Assembly: GCF_014397005.1 (NCBI RefSeq)
Contig: NZ_JACGWS010000020.1
Span: 1 to 64,000 of the forward strand
Reading direction: 5' to 3'
Source of the DNA: Kordia aestuariivivens
Lineage (GTDB): Bacteria; Bacteroidota; Bacteroidia; Flavobacteriales; Flavobacteriaceae
Length of the DNA: 64,000 nucleotides
The notes under the pieces: generated by a model
Told to the model about the DNA's origin: nothing
The model's database searches: none
What the model saw: only the letters and a program-made list of their open reading frames with translations
Part shown: one piece after another, positions 18,132 to 26,744 of the stretch
How positions within the stretch are numbered: position 1 is the stretch's first letter
Layout of the letters: every line of letters starts with the position of its first letter
Translations under genes and position numbers: made by a program

Positions 18132-19463
18132 TTAGCTTCTTGTTCTAGCAGTTCTTTGTTTTCTACTAGTTGTCTTTTTTTGTGAACGATTTGATCGTTG
18201 TGTCGTTGTCGCTTTACGTTGCGAAGAACGATTTGATGATCGTGTAGCTCTAGAAGAAGAATTGCTTCTTTGTGGCGCTGCAACAGTTCTTCTGTTTGAT
18301 GAATTTCTGTTGGTGCGAACCGAATTGTTAGTATTTCTTGTCGATCTAGTTGGCGTTACGTTTCTTGTAGAACGTGTTGGTGTTACATTTCTAGTAGAAG
18401 CACTACGTGTTGTAGATCTTGTGTTTGTTCTTGTATTATTTGCGCTTGCATTGTTAGTGCGTTGCGTTCTTGTCGTATTTCTGTCAATTCTAGTGTTATT
18501 AGGACTCGTACGAACATTAGGTGCAATTGTATTGTTTCGTGTGTTTCTCGTCGTACTTCTTACGTTGTTACGAGTTGTAGCTGCCGAACGCGTATTTTGA
18601 TTTCTAGTATTATTACGAGTTGTAACTGCCGAACGTGTATTTTGATTTCTGGTATTGTTACGAGTTGAAATTGCCGAACGTGTATTTCTTGTGTTTGTAT
18701 TTGTACGTGTTACCGTTCTTCTAGTATTATACACATTAGCATCGTTTCTACGAGTAACTCTACGGTCGTTTCTGTATACACTTCTTCTGTTTGTGTTTGC
18801 TCTTGCAGCACTGCGATATACATTTCCAATTCTAGCTCTTGCATATCTATATCTGTAATTGTTTCTATATGGACTGCAATAGGTGTAACGAATTGGTGTG
18901 TAAAACCTTCTGTATGGTCTTATGTTTACGAGACATAAGCTAATTTCTGGTCTGAAAAATACATTTCTGTAAAATGCAGTACGTTGTGAATATCTGTTAA
19001 ATGGGTTGATGTAACCTCTAGTATGTGAAAATCGTAATAAGGTATCATAGTAAATGAATAATCCTCCAACTTGAATTAAGTTTCCAAATCCGTCATAGTT
19101 CATTAAAACATTTCCGACTCTATATACTCTTCCGTAATAATCGTAGAAAATTGGTGTGTTTTCAATTTGAACAATTGCACCATAATCATCATATTGAATA
19201 TATGGATTGTAATCAAATCCTGAATTGAATGAAATATTAACGCCAGCAGCATTTATGTTTGCACTTACTCCGTTTTGTAGACGATTGATAAAGAAATCAA
19301 ATTCTCCATCGTTGTATACTGAGAAAGTAATGCCTTCTTCCACAAATGAAATAGATTCGTTTCCGTTGTATGAAGCTATTGTTGAAGTGTTGCTTCGTTT
19401 TGCTTCGGTAGTACTTACTACCAAGAAGAATAGTCCTGTGAATGCGATTAATATTTTTTTCAT
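18132..19463 (-). CDS. Secreted Arg/Asn/Thr-rich repeat protein (paralogue 1)
   Basis: A 443-residue protein with a signal peptide (MKKILIAFTGLFFLVVSTTEA). Residues about 40-150 share a domain with the gene at 19846: a GEFDFFIN motif and four roughly 18-residue repeats of the type YDYYGRVYRVGNVLM. From about residue 210 to the end it is low-complexity and strongly basic, with repeats such as TRNTRSA, NTRNQNTRSAVTTRN and NVTPTRSTR. The tail may bind nucleic acid or acidic polysaccharide; this is inference. No homologue of known function is recognised. A sigma-54-like promoter precedes it. Confidence 0.72.
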   Translation of the reverse strand: MKKILIAFTGLFFLVVSTTEAKRSNTSTIASYNGNESISFVEEGITFSVYNDGEFDFFINRLQNGVSANINAAGVNISFNSGFDYNPYIQYDDYGAIVQIENTPIFYDYYGRVYRVGNVLMNYDGFGNLIQVGGLFIYYDTLLRFSHTRGYINPFNRYSQRTAFYRNVFFRPEISLCLVNIRPYRRFYTPIRYTYCSPYRNNYRYRYARARIGNVYRSAARANTNRRSVYRNDRRVTRRNDANVYNTRRTVTRTNTNTRNTRSAISTRNNTRNQNTRSAVTTRNNTRNQNTRSAATTRNNVRSTTRNTRNNTIAPNVRTSPNNTRIDRNTTRTQRTNNASANNTRTNTRSTTRSASTRNVTPTRSTRNVTPTRSTRNTNNSVRTNRNSSNRRTVAAPQRSNSSSRATRSSNRSSQRKATTTQRSNRSQKKTTSRKQRTARTRS

Positions 19464-19493
19464 AACGTATGGTTTTAATGTTGTTATATACTA

Positions 19494-19510
19494 AACAAAC
19501 AACGTGCCAA
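19494..19510 (-). promoter_or_regulatory. Sigma-54-like promoter (TTGGCACG-N4-TTG)
   Basis: Read on the minus strand: TTGGCACG, TTGT, TTGTT. The -24 block is a perfect match to the RpoN consensus and the TTG of the -12 block has correct spacing; the usual C after TTG is a T. The predicted start site near 19483 gives a 20-nt leader for the gene starting at 19463. Confidence 0.55.
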
Positions 19511-19575
19511 GAATTTAGAAAGGTTTTTATAAAACTGAAAATAAAATTTGAAAATAAGCAAAATAACCGCTATAA

Positions 19576-19594
19576 AGTATGGTTTTTCCATACT
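19576..19594. promoter_or_regulatory. Palindrome AGTATGG-TTTTT-CCATACT
   Basis: A perfect 7-bp inverted repeat with a T5 spacer lies about 70 bp upstream of the -24 box, where enhancer-binding activators of sigma-54 usually bind. It has no T-run suggesting a terminator. The rest of 19511-19786 shows nothing recognisable. Confidence 0.4.
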
Positions 19595-19786
19595 GTAAAG
19601 TAATTGCTAATGACTACTTTAGGCGTCAATATAGTAGTGCTGTTACCGAAACCTAATTGCATAAGGGAAAATAGTTATAATCGTTTGATATAACCTTAAA
19701 TTTTGTAGTTTAGTTGCTCTTTATAGCTTTTGGATACTAAGATATACAGCGAAGAAATAGTTGGAGCGTTTTCTTTATACTATAAC

Positions 19787-19822
19787 AAACCTCGTGAATC
19801 ATTATATGAATTCACGAGGTTT
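19787..19822 (-). terminator. Terminator of the gene at 19846
   Basis: A perfect 13-bp stem (AAACCTCGTGAAT and its complement) with a 10-nt loop lies 24 bp beyond the stop codon. The T-run is short on either strand. Confidence 0.75.
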
Positions 19823-19845
19823 TGTAGTATATAGTAACTAATGAT

Positions 19846-20517
19846 TTAGTTTCCTTTTTTAATCTTTTTTTGTTTACCATTATTTCTGTAATAGTATAAA
19901 TCATCATCATTTGCAGGTAGATCATGTCCATTTTGAAAATCGTCATCAATATGTACATTTCCATGATTTATAGTACAATTGGTTGTTCCACAAAAAGCAC
20001 AACTTGCTATCGGTTTTACATTTCCAATTTGTCTTATCAATCTTCCTCTACGACTATATTTTAAATGCAATCCACCAATTTGTGTTACTTTTCCATGTCT
20101 TCTGTGGTAACGCATATAAATAGATCCGATTCTTTTTACTCTTCCAAGTCTGTCATAATTGATAAATAAATTTCCAATTCTTCGAACTCTTCCGTTATAA
20201 TCATGCTCTACACGAACTCCAATATTTCTAGTGTTGTTACGATTTCCTCTCGTACGAACTCTTGGTGCTCCATAAGTTGTGTTTACCGAACCTCTTCGTG
20301 TTCTACTGTACGTAATTGGATGTGTGTTAAAATCGAATTCTCCATTTTGGAAAATAAAAAATTCAACACCTCGTTCTACAAACTGAATTGGTTGTGCATA
20401 ACGATAGCGATTGGTTAACCCGTTTTCGCTTCCATCAAATTGGTCGCTCATTTCATTTGCTTGTGTAGCAGTTACACTAAGTAACAATCCTACGAATAAA
20501 AGGTAATAATTTTTCAT
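19846..20517 (-). CDS. Secreted basic repeat protein (paralogue 2)
   Basis: A 223-residue protein with a signal peptide (MKNYYLLFVGLLLSVTATQA). It shares with the gene at 18132 the block VEFFIFQNGEFDFNTH and four tandem repeats of about 17 residues (YNGRVRRIGNLFINYDRLG, then RIGSIYM, QIGGLHL, RQIGNVK). It lacks the long Arg/Thr/Asn tail and ends in an acidic stretch followed by KKIKKGN. One CxxxxC pair (CAFCGTTNC) lies near residue 175. The repeats look like beta-hairpins with a Gly-Arg turn. No known function. It has its own sigma-54-like promoter. Confidence 0.75.
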   Translation of the reverse strand: MKNYYLLFVGLLLSVTATQANEMSDQFDGSENGLTNRYRYAQPIQFVERGVEFFIFQNGEFDFNTHPITYSRTRRGSVNTTYGAPRVRTRGNRNNTRNIGVRVEHDYNGRVRRIGNLFINYDRLGRVKRIGSIYMRYHRRHGKVTQIGGLHLKYSRRGRLIRQIGNVKPIASCAFCGTTNCTINHGNVHIDDDFQNGHDLPANDDDLYYYRNNGKQKKIKKGN

Positions 20518-20583
20518 ATTGTATACTTTTAGGGTTATGCCTACTCTTAAGCTTTTCGGCGGACGCTATTTGCTGTAGTTAAT

Positions 20584-20600
20584 TTCAATTTGCGTGCCAA
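20584..20600 (-). promoter_or_regulatory. Sigma-54-like promoter (TTGGCACG-N4-TTG)
   Basis: Read on the minus strand: TTGGCACG, CAAA, TTGAA. The -24 block is identical to the one before the paralogue, with identical spacing to TTG; A replaces the usual C. The predicted start site is near 20573, a leader of about 56 nt. Confidence 0.55.
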
Positions 20601-20917
20601 AAATGTAATTAATTGTTTATCAATATTTTAAATGGTGTTTCAAGAGTGGTATTTTTTGATTATTTTTAAAGATGTAACTCGAAAAATGTAACAATCGGAT
20701 GTTTTTTAGTACTGATGAGCATGAATCATTAATGAATTGAAAACGAATTTTTTACTAGTTTTTAAAGAATCATGATGTCATTAAAAAATTTATGAGTTAC
20801 TTTAGAATACATTTAATCAAATAAAAACAATGATTAGATGAGTATAGATTGACTGATGATGTATTCGCAAATTGTGAATAGATTTTAGCATCTTTGTGCA
20901 ACCAACTATAAAAACCT
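20601..20917. other. Divergent intergenic region
   Basis: AT-rich DNA between the sigma-54-like promoter and the DUF3667 gene. The only signal seen is CATCTTTG at 20889-20896, a 7-of-8 match to the -7 box, 22 nt before ATG 20918. No small ORF or strong palindrome was found. Confidence 0.4.
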
Positions 20918-22000
20918 ATGTCAACCGAAACAAAACAGTGTCCCAATTGCGACTATCCATTGACATCTTATCACAACTTTTGTCCAAATTGCGGACAGAA
21001 AGTAGATGATAAGCTGAGCATGCGTTTGTTGTTTCATAACACCATTATGAATTACTTTTCGGTGGATGCGCGGTTTTTTAGAAGTTTTATTCCCTTATTA
21101 ATACGACCAGGATATTTGGCAAAACAATATGTAAGCGGAAAACGTTTGATGTATTTGCATCCTGCACAATTTTACTTATTTGCTTCTATTGTATTTTTCT
21201 TTTTGTTTTCGGTTGCTACACGTCCATTGCAGCGGAAAGTTGACGATTCACTTAAAAGTTCATTTGGCAAAGAGAAGGCGATTATGGCTGATGTCAATCG
21301 CGTGAAGGATTCTTTATCAAAAGCACTAGAAATGCAGGCTGCTGATATGACTGGTGATGATAGCTTGGCAGTAGCTAAAGTGAAAAACTTATTGGATACG
21401 AACTTCGAAAATGATTCTACAGCGACAAAAAATGAAAATTCGATTAATGGAAAAATATTTGGATTTAATTTTGATACCAAAAAACTAGATTCATTAGACG
21501 CAATTGGCGCAAGTACCGATGACATGCTCAAAGTTATGGGCTACAAAGAGTCAGATGGTTGGTTTGCGAAATTTATTGGAAAACAAATTATAAAATTTAG
21601 AGCAAATAGCGGTGCAGGAATTTTGAAAGCTTTTATGGATACCATTCCAATATCGATGTTTTTCCTGATTCCAATCTTTGCATTTTTATTAAAAATACTC
21701 TATCGAAAACGCGGACGATTTGCGCATCACATGGTCTTTAGTTTCTACTATTTTGCGTTTATGTTTCTGGCAGCAAGTATCGTTTTAATCTCTAATTATA
21801 TTGTAGATATTCCTGATTGGATTGACTTTTTAGTGATTGCTTCCACCTTTTTCTACTTGATTATAAGTCTCAAGCGATTCTATGAGCAAGGATATATTAA
21901 AACTTTCTTTAAAACGTGTATTCTTTCGTTTATCTACTTGATTTTTGTAGCGCCAGTTACGTTTGTAATGTTGTGGATAATTTCGTTTGTGTTGTATTAG
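20918..22000 (+). CDS. DUF3667 zinc-ribbon membrane protein
   Basis: A 360-residue protein that opens with a zinc ribbon (Cys8-x2-Cys11, Cys22-x2-Cys25), followed by an amphipathic segment and a GYLAKQYVSGKRLMYLHPAQFYLF motif typical of DUF3667. Membrane helices lie near residues 85-105, 240-265 and 275-360; a charged helical insert (about 110-230) separates them. Function is unknown. It stands alone and is convergent with uvrA. Confidence 0.85.
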   Translation: MSTETKQCPNCDYPLTSYHNFCPNCGQKVDDKLSMRLLFHNTIMNYFSVDARFFRSFIPLLIRPGYLAKQYVSGKRLMYLHPAQFYLFASIVFFFLFSVATRPLQRKVDDSLKSSFGKEKAIMADVNRVKDSLSKALEMQAADMTGDDSLAVAKVKNLLDTNFENDSTATKNENSINGKIFGFNFDTKKLDSLDAIGASTDDMLKVMGYKESDGWFAKFIGKQIIKFRANSGAGILKAFMDTIPISMFFLIPIFAFLLKILYRKRGRFAHHMVFSFYYFAFMFLAASIVLISNYIVDIPDWIDFLVIASTFFYLIISLKRFYEQGYIKTFFKTCILSFIYLIFVAPVTFVMLWIISFVLY

Positions 22001-22141
22001 AAGATTTTTTAAGCAGTCTAAATATGGAAATAAATTAACAGTATACGTCAAATTGAACTTGATTCAATTTCACATAATCTTTGAAAATTGTACGTTGAGA
22101 TTCAGAATGACAATTTTAAAGACTTTTCAAACTGCCTTAGA

Positions 22142-24922
22142 TTACAACTTCTCTTTCAAATACGCTCCAGTAAACGATTTTTTGTTTTTCGCAACTTCTT
22201 CAGGCGTTCCAAAAGCAACCAAGGTTCCACCATTTTTTCCACCACCAGGACCTAAATCAATAATATGATCGGCACATTTAATGAGTTCAATATTATGTTC
22301 TACAACAATAATAGAATGCCCTTTTTCAATTAAAGCATCAAATGATTTTAATAGTTTTTTAATATCATGAAAATGCAATCCTGTGGTAGGTTCATCAAAA
22401 ATAAACAATGCTTTTTCTTTCGTTGTTCCTTTTACTAAAAATGAAGCCAATTTGATTCGTTGTGCTTCTCCACCAGAAAGTGTCGACGAACTTTGTCCGA
22501 GCGTTACATAACCCAATCCAACATCTTGCAATGGTTTTAGTTTTCTGTGAATTTTCTTTTGATCGTGTTTTGTAAAGAAATCCATGGCGTCGTCAATTGT
22601 CATGGTTAAAATATCGTCGATATTCTTTCCTTCATACGCAACTTCCAACACTTCTTTCTTAAAACGTTTTCCGCCACAAGTTTCACATTCCAAATGCACA
22701 TCTGCCATAAATTGCATTTCAATCGTAACTTGTCCTTCACCTTTACAAGTTTCACAGCGTCCACCATCAACATTAAACGAAAAATGCTTTGTTTTATAAC
22801 CTCGTATGCTTGATAGTTTTTGACTTGCATACAACGCTCTTATATCGTCATACGCTTTGATGTACGTCACAGGATTGGAACGCGAAGAACGTCCAATCGG
22901 ATTCTGATCCACAAATTCTATATGTTTTACATCACTATATTTTCCTTCTAATTTGGTGAATTGTCCCGCTTTTTCTCCATAACCGCCAGTTTCTTTCAAT
23001 AATGAAGGATACAATATTTTTTTGACCAACGAACTTTTTCCACTTCCTGAAACACCCGTAATTACGGTCAGCATCTTTAAAGGAAAGGTAACATCTATAT
23101 TCTTAAGATTGTTCTCGCGTGCGCCAACAACCGTCACATATTGATTGGAAGTTCTACGGTTTTGAGGAACTTCAATTTTCATCGTTTGGTTGAGGTATTT
23201 CGCGGTGAGCGAATCTGCTTTTAAAATCGTTTCATAATTACCATACGCAACTACATGTCCACCATTTGTTCCCGCTTCAGGACCAATATCAATAATTTCA
23301 TCCGCAGCACGCATAATATCTTCATCATGTTCTACGACAATAACCGTATTTCCTAAATCGCGGAGCGATATTAAAACTTGTATCAAGCGTTCGCTGTCTT
23401 TTGGATGCAATCCAATACTAGGTTCATCTAATATGTACATAGAACCTACCAAGCTACTTCCGAGCGACGTTGCTAAGTTGATTCGTTGCGATTCTCCACC
23501 AGAAAGTGAATTCGATTTCCGATTCAAGGTTAAATAATCCAATCCGACATTCGTTAAAAATGTCAAACGGTTTTTGATTTCTTTTAGTAAACGTTTTGCA
23601 ATATGTGTGTCGTGTTCACTGAGTTTTAATTCATTAAAGAAAACAATTAATTCATCTAATGGAAGCACCACTAAATCCGTGATGGTTTTTCCACCAATTT
23701 TCACATGATTTGCTTCCGATCGTAAACGTTTCCCTTCACACGTAGCACATTTAGTTTTTCCGCGATACCGCGATAACATCACTCGATTTTGAATTTTATA
23801 GCTCTTCTCTTCTAAGAAAGTAAAAAACTGATGCAATCCTTCAAAGTATTTATTTCCGTCCCAAACGAGCTTCTTTTGTGCTTCCGTGAGTTCAAACCAA
23901 GGTTTGTGAATTGGAAAATCAAAATGATAGGCATTATTGACCAATTCATTTCTGTAATAGCTCATGCTTTCGCCACGCCAAGGGAAAATAGCATTTTCAT
24001 ATACGGAAAGTCCTGTATTTGGAATTACTAAATCGGCGTCAATTCCGATAACATCTCCGTAACCTTCACATTTTGGACAGGCGCCATACGGATTGTTGAA
24101 ACTGAATAAATGTACATTTGGTTCAAGAAACTTCATGCCATCCAACTCAAAGTTATTGCTGAAATGCATACTTTTTTTATCGTTTACAGTTTCAATATAA
24201 CATTCGCCTTTTCCTTCAAAGAAAGCAGTTTGTACAGCATCTGCCAATCGATTATAGAAATCTTCATCATCTGCAACCACAATACGATCAATCACTAAAA
24301 AGAAATCTTCTTTAAAATCTTCGTTGATTTCATCAATACGAAAAATTTCATCATTCTTCTTAATTCTCGCATATCCTTGTTGCGCCAATACTTTAATTGT
24401 ATGGAAAGCGCTTCTACCTTCCGGAACCGTTACAGGCGCTATTAATAATAGTTTGCTGCGTTCTTCAAAAGTCTTTACATAATTGATGACATCCGAAACG
24501 GTATGTTTTTTTACTTCGTTGCCAGAAATAGGAGAGATGGTTTTTCCAATTCGGGCAAAAAGCAATTTTAAATAGTCATAAATCTCTGTCGTTGTTCCAA
24601 CCGACGAACGCGGATTGGTTGAATTTACTTTTTGTTCAATAGCAATTGCAGGCGCAATCCCTTTAATATAATCTACTTTTGGTTTGTGTAAACGTCCTAA
24701 AAACTGTCGTGCGTATGATGATAAACTTTCTACATACCTTCGTTGCCCTTCGGCATATAAAGTATCAAATGCTAAACTGGATTTACCTGAACCCGAAAGC
24801 CCTGTAATCACAACCAATTTATTTCGCGGAATCACCACGTCAATATTTTTTAGGTTATGCAGTTTTGCACCTTTTATAATGATGTTTTCTTTTGGATTTA
24901 CAGTAGAGAGATCTTGTATCAT
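22142..24922 (-). CDS. uvrA: UvrA-type excinuclease ATPase
   Basis: A 926-residue ABC ATPase of nucleotide excision repair that finds bulky DNA lesions with UvrB. It has two ATPase halves: Walker [10 protein letters not shown] at 41-49 and GVSGSGKSS near 625, with LSGGESQRI and LSGGEAQRI signatures. The C-terminal zinc module is intact (CETCKGEGQ, then CETCGGKRF). The first zinc module is incomplete: GACPKC is present, but the segment after HFSNNF reads ELDG where a CxxC pair is usual. Several UvrA paralogues occur in Bacteroidota, so this may not be the only one in the genome. Confidence 0.92.
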   Translation of the reverse strand: MIQDLSTVNPKENIIIKGAKLHNLKNIDVVIPRNKLVVITGLSGSGKSSLAFDTLYAEGQRRYVESLSSYARQFLGRLHKPKVDYIKGIAPAIAIEQKVNSTNPRSSVGTTTEIYDYLKLLFARIGKTISPISGNEVKKHTVSDVINYVKTFEERSKLLLIAPVTVPEGRSAFHTIKVLAQQGYARIKKNDEIFRIDEINEDFKEDFFLVIDRIVVADDEDFYNRLADAVQTAFFEGKGECYIETVNDKKSMHFSNNFELDGMKFLEPNVHLFSFNNPYGACPKCEGYGDVIGIDADLVIPNTGLSVYENAIFPWRGESMSYYRNELVNNAYHFDFPIHKPWFELTEAQKKLVWDGNKYFEGLHQFFTFLEEKSYKIQNRVMLSRYRGKTKCATCEGKRLRSEANHVKIGGKTITDLVVLPLDELIVFFNELKLSEHDTHIAKRLLKEIKNRLTFLTNVGLDYLTLNRKSNSLSGGESQRINLATSLGSSLVGSMYILDEPSIGLHPKDSERLIQVLISLRDLGNTVIVVEHDEDIMRAADEIIDIGPEAGTNGGHVVAYGNYETILKADSLTAKYLNQTMKIEVPQNRRTSNQYVTVVGARENNLKNIDVTFPLKMLTVITGVSGSGKSSLVKKILYPSLLKETGGYGEKAGQFTKLEGKYSDVKHIEFVDQNPIGRSSRSNPVTYIKAYDDIRALYASQKLSSIRGYKTKHFSFNVDGGRCETCKGEGQVTIEMQFMADVHLECETCGGKRFKKEVLEVAYEGKNIDDILTMTIDDAMDFFTKHDQKKIHRKLKPLQDVGLGYVTLGQSSSTLSGGEAQRIKLASFLVKGTTKEKALFIFDEPTTGLHFHDIKKLLKSFDALIEKGHSIIVVEHNIELIKCADHIIDLGPGGGKNGGTLVAFGTPEEVAKNKKSFTGAYLKEKL

Positions 24923-24939
24923 TGAGAAAAAAATAATTG

Positions 24940-24947
24940 CAAAGATA
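24940..24947 (-). promoter_or_regulatory. -7 promoter box of uvrA (TATCTTTG)
   Basis: A perfect TAnnTTTG match on the minus strand, 17 nt before the uvrA ATG. No SOS-type operator was recognised. Confidence 0.5.
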
Positions 24948-25085
24948 CTGCTTTTAATACTCGAATTGAAATGAATTTGAAGTAAAGAATAGTCAAAGTG
25001 CCCTGTATTTTTTATAGGTCTGTTTCCTTAAAAAGGGCGATTTTGCTTAATAAATACAGTCGAAATGTTAAATTATTAGATTTTA

Positions 25086-25118
25086 TTTGCATTTCTTTAA
25101 CTAATGTTGTTATATTTG
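25086..25118 (+). promoter_or_regulatory. Full Bacteroidota promoter of the sigma-factor gene
   Basis: TTTG at 25086-25089, a 21-bp spacer, then TATATTTG at 25111-25118. Both elements and the spacing fit the housekeeping consensus; it is the best complete promoter seen in the window. The leader would be about 100 nt. Confidence 0.7.
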
Positions 25119-25228
25119 GTTCTTTAACAAACACTACAAAACAAAACTGCGTATAGCGTAAAAATACTTTTTTAAAAAATATAGACAGATTATCAGCCTC
25201 GATAATTATCACGTAAAAAAGTATTGCT

Positions 25229-25810
25229 ATGAAACAGATTCTGCAAGATTCAGTATTGGTATCTAATTACATTAAGGGTGACGAGTGCGCATTAGGGAAA
25301 CTAATTGAGCGTCACAAACAACGTATATATAGTTTTATATATTCGAAAGTGTTAGATAGAGATATCACAGAAGATATTTTTCAAGATACTTTCATTAAGG
25401 TTATCAAAACTTTAAAAAAGGGAAATTATAACGAAGAAGGAAAATTTTTGCCTTGGGTTATGCGTATTTCACATAATCTTGTTATTGATCATTTTAGAAA
25501 GAACAATAGAATGCCAAAATATGATAATAATGGCGATTTTAATATTTTTTCTGTATTGAGTGATACCGATTTGAATGCCGAAAATAGAATCATCAAAACA
25601 CAAGTAGAAACTGATGTTCGTCGCTTGGTTGATGAATTACCTAACGATCAAAAAGAAGTTTTATTAATGCGCATGTATCAAGATTTGAGTTTCAAAGAAA
25701 TCTCAGAGAAAACAGGCGTTAGCATCAATACTGCTTTGGGAAGAATGCGCTATGCATTGATCAATTTGAGGAAAGTAATCGATAAACATAACATAGTTTT
25801 AACAAACTAA
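25229..25810 (+). CDS. ECF-like sigma-70 family RNA polymerase sigma factor
   Basis: A 193-residue regulator with region 2 at about residues 20-95 (DRDITEDIFQDTFIKVIKTL, then PWVMRISHNLVIDHFRKN, the -10 recognition helix) and region 4 at about 130-185 (LPNDQKEVLLMRMYQDLSFKEISEKTGVSINTALGRMRYAL). No anti-sigma gene with a transmembrane domain follows. Instead there is a 47-residue ORF after 51 bp. It has a strong promoter of its own and a long leader. The stress or signal it serves is unknown. Confidence 0.92.
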   Translation: MKQILQDSVLVSNYIKGDECALGKLIERHKQRIYSFIYSKVLDRDITEDIFQDTFIKVIKTLKKGNYNEEGKFLPWVMRISHNLVIDHFRKNNRMPKYDNNGDFNIFSVLSDTDLNAENRIIKTQVETDVRRLVDELPNDQKEVLLMRMYQDLSFKEISEKTGVSINTALGRMRYALINLRKVIDKHNIVLTN

Positions 25811-25861
25811 CACAATAATACTGAATTACATACGTTGTTGTTTTAAATAATAAACCACCGT

Positions 25862-26005
25862 ATGGCAAAAAATTACATTAAGAGTTCACCTGAAATTAAA
25901 AAAATGTCGCCTAAAAAGGAAACAATCAGCTTTCTGTTGAACTATTCGAAGGCTTTAAGTGTTATTAATTACAAAAGGATGAAGTTTGAAACGCTTCTCA
26001 ACTAA
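25862..26005 (+). CDS. Small basic ORF downstream of the sigma factor (47 aa)
   Basis: ATG 25862 opens a 47-residue frame (MAKNYIKSSPEIKKMSPKKE, then a helix TISFLLNYSKALSV, then a basic tail). It fills the gap between the sigma gene and a strong terminator on the same strand, which suggests it is the second gene of that transcript. The sequence is Lys-rich with one amphipathic helix that could contact the sigma factor; this is inference. No family recognised. Confidence 0.6.
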   Translation: MAKNYIKSSPEIKKMSPKKETISFLLNYSKALSVINYKRMKFETLLN

Positions 26006-26012
26006 ACTTTGG

Positions 26013-26039
26013 AAAAGACTCGTTAGCTGCGAGTCTTTT
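26013..26039. terminator. Bidirectional terminator overlapping the 3' end of nth
   Basis: A perfect 10-bp stem (AAAAGACTCG, loop TTAGCTG, CGAGTCTTTT) has a T-run to its right. The stop codon and last codons of nth are encoded within the stem and loop. Confidence 0.85.
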
Positions 26040-26688
26040 TATTTTTATAATACGCATCAATTACCGACTGTCTACCAACTGTTTTGGTAATAATATCGTT
26101 GTCCAAATCCCAACCGCGCGCTTGGCAATATTCTCTACCGTACCATATAATTTGTAAATGTAAATCGTTCCATTTTTCTTTTGGAAACAAACGTTTTGCG
26201 TCTTTTTCTGTTTGAACCACATTTTTTCCGTTGGTCAAATTCCAACGATACATCAATCTGTGAATGTGCGTGTCTACTGGAAATGCAGGAATTCCAAATG
26301 CTTGACTGATCACAACACTTGCTGTTTTATGTCCGACTGCTGGCAATTCTTCTAAATCTTCTAAATTTTGCGGAACTTTTCCATCGTGTTTGTCAATCAA
26401 AATGTGCGACAAACCATAAATTCCTTTTGCTTTCATTGGCGATAAACCAACAGGCTTGATGATTTCTCTAATTTCTTCTACCGAAAGTTTGATCATATCG
26501 TACGGATTATCAGCTTTTGCAAACAACAAAGGCGTAATTTTATTCACGCGCACATCCGTACTTTGTGCAGACATTAATACGGCAATTAATAAGGTATATG
26601 GATCTTTATGATCGAGTGGAACTGGAATTTCAGGATATATTTTTTCTAATGTATCAATAACAAACTGAACCTTTTCTTGTTTGGTCAT
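26023..26688 (-). CDS. nth: Endonuclease III-like DNA glycosylase without the iron-sulfur loop
   Basis: A 221-residue base-excision repair enzyme. The helix-hairpin-helix LEELPAVGHKTASVVI carries the catalytic Lys121, and VDTHIHRL has Asp139, so glycosylase/lyase chemistry looks intact. The C-terminal C-x6-C-x2-C-x5-C ligand set of classic Nth is absent: the segment reads REYCQARGWDLDND and the protein has only one cysteine (Cys188). It therefore cannot hold a [4Fe-4S] cluster. Its last codons overlap a terminator. It is divergent from bcp. Confidence 0.9.
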   Translation of the reverse strand: MTKQEKVQFVIDTLEKIYPEIPVPLDHKDPYTLLIAVLMSAQSTDVRVNKITPLLFAKADNPYDMIKLSVEEIREIIKPVGLSPMKAKGIYGLSHILIDKHDGKVPQNLEDLEELPAVGHKTASVVISQAFGIPAFPVDTHIHRLMYRWNLTNGKNVVQTEKDAKRLFPKEKWNDLHLQIIWYGREYCQARGWDLDNDIITKTVGRQSVIDAYYKNKKTRS

Positions 26689-26705
26689 TTTTCAGTATTT
26701 TTATA

Positions 26706-26713
26706 CAAAAATA
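26706..26713 (-). promoter_or_regulatory. -7 promoter box of nth (TATTTTTG)
   Basis: A perfect TAnnTTTG match on the minus strand, 17 nt before the nth ATG. Confidence 0.45.
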
Positions 26714-26744
26714 ATCATTAAAAAGTAATAAAAAACAGAACGCT

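Noticed and set aside
18262-18858. Several plus-strand open frames rich in Leu/Val or Ser/Cys
   Set aside because: They are shadows of the Arg/Thr/Asn-rich repeats of the minus-strand gene, which has a signal peptide and a paralogue.
24684-25212. Small frames between uvrA and the sigma gene
   Set aside because: One overlaps the uvrA start antisense and one covers the sigma promoter; neither has recognisable sequence.
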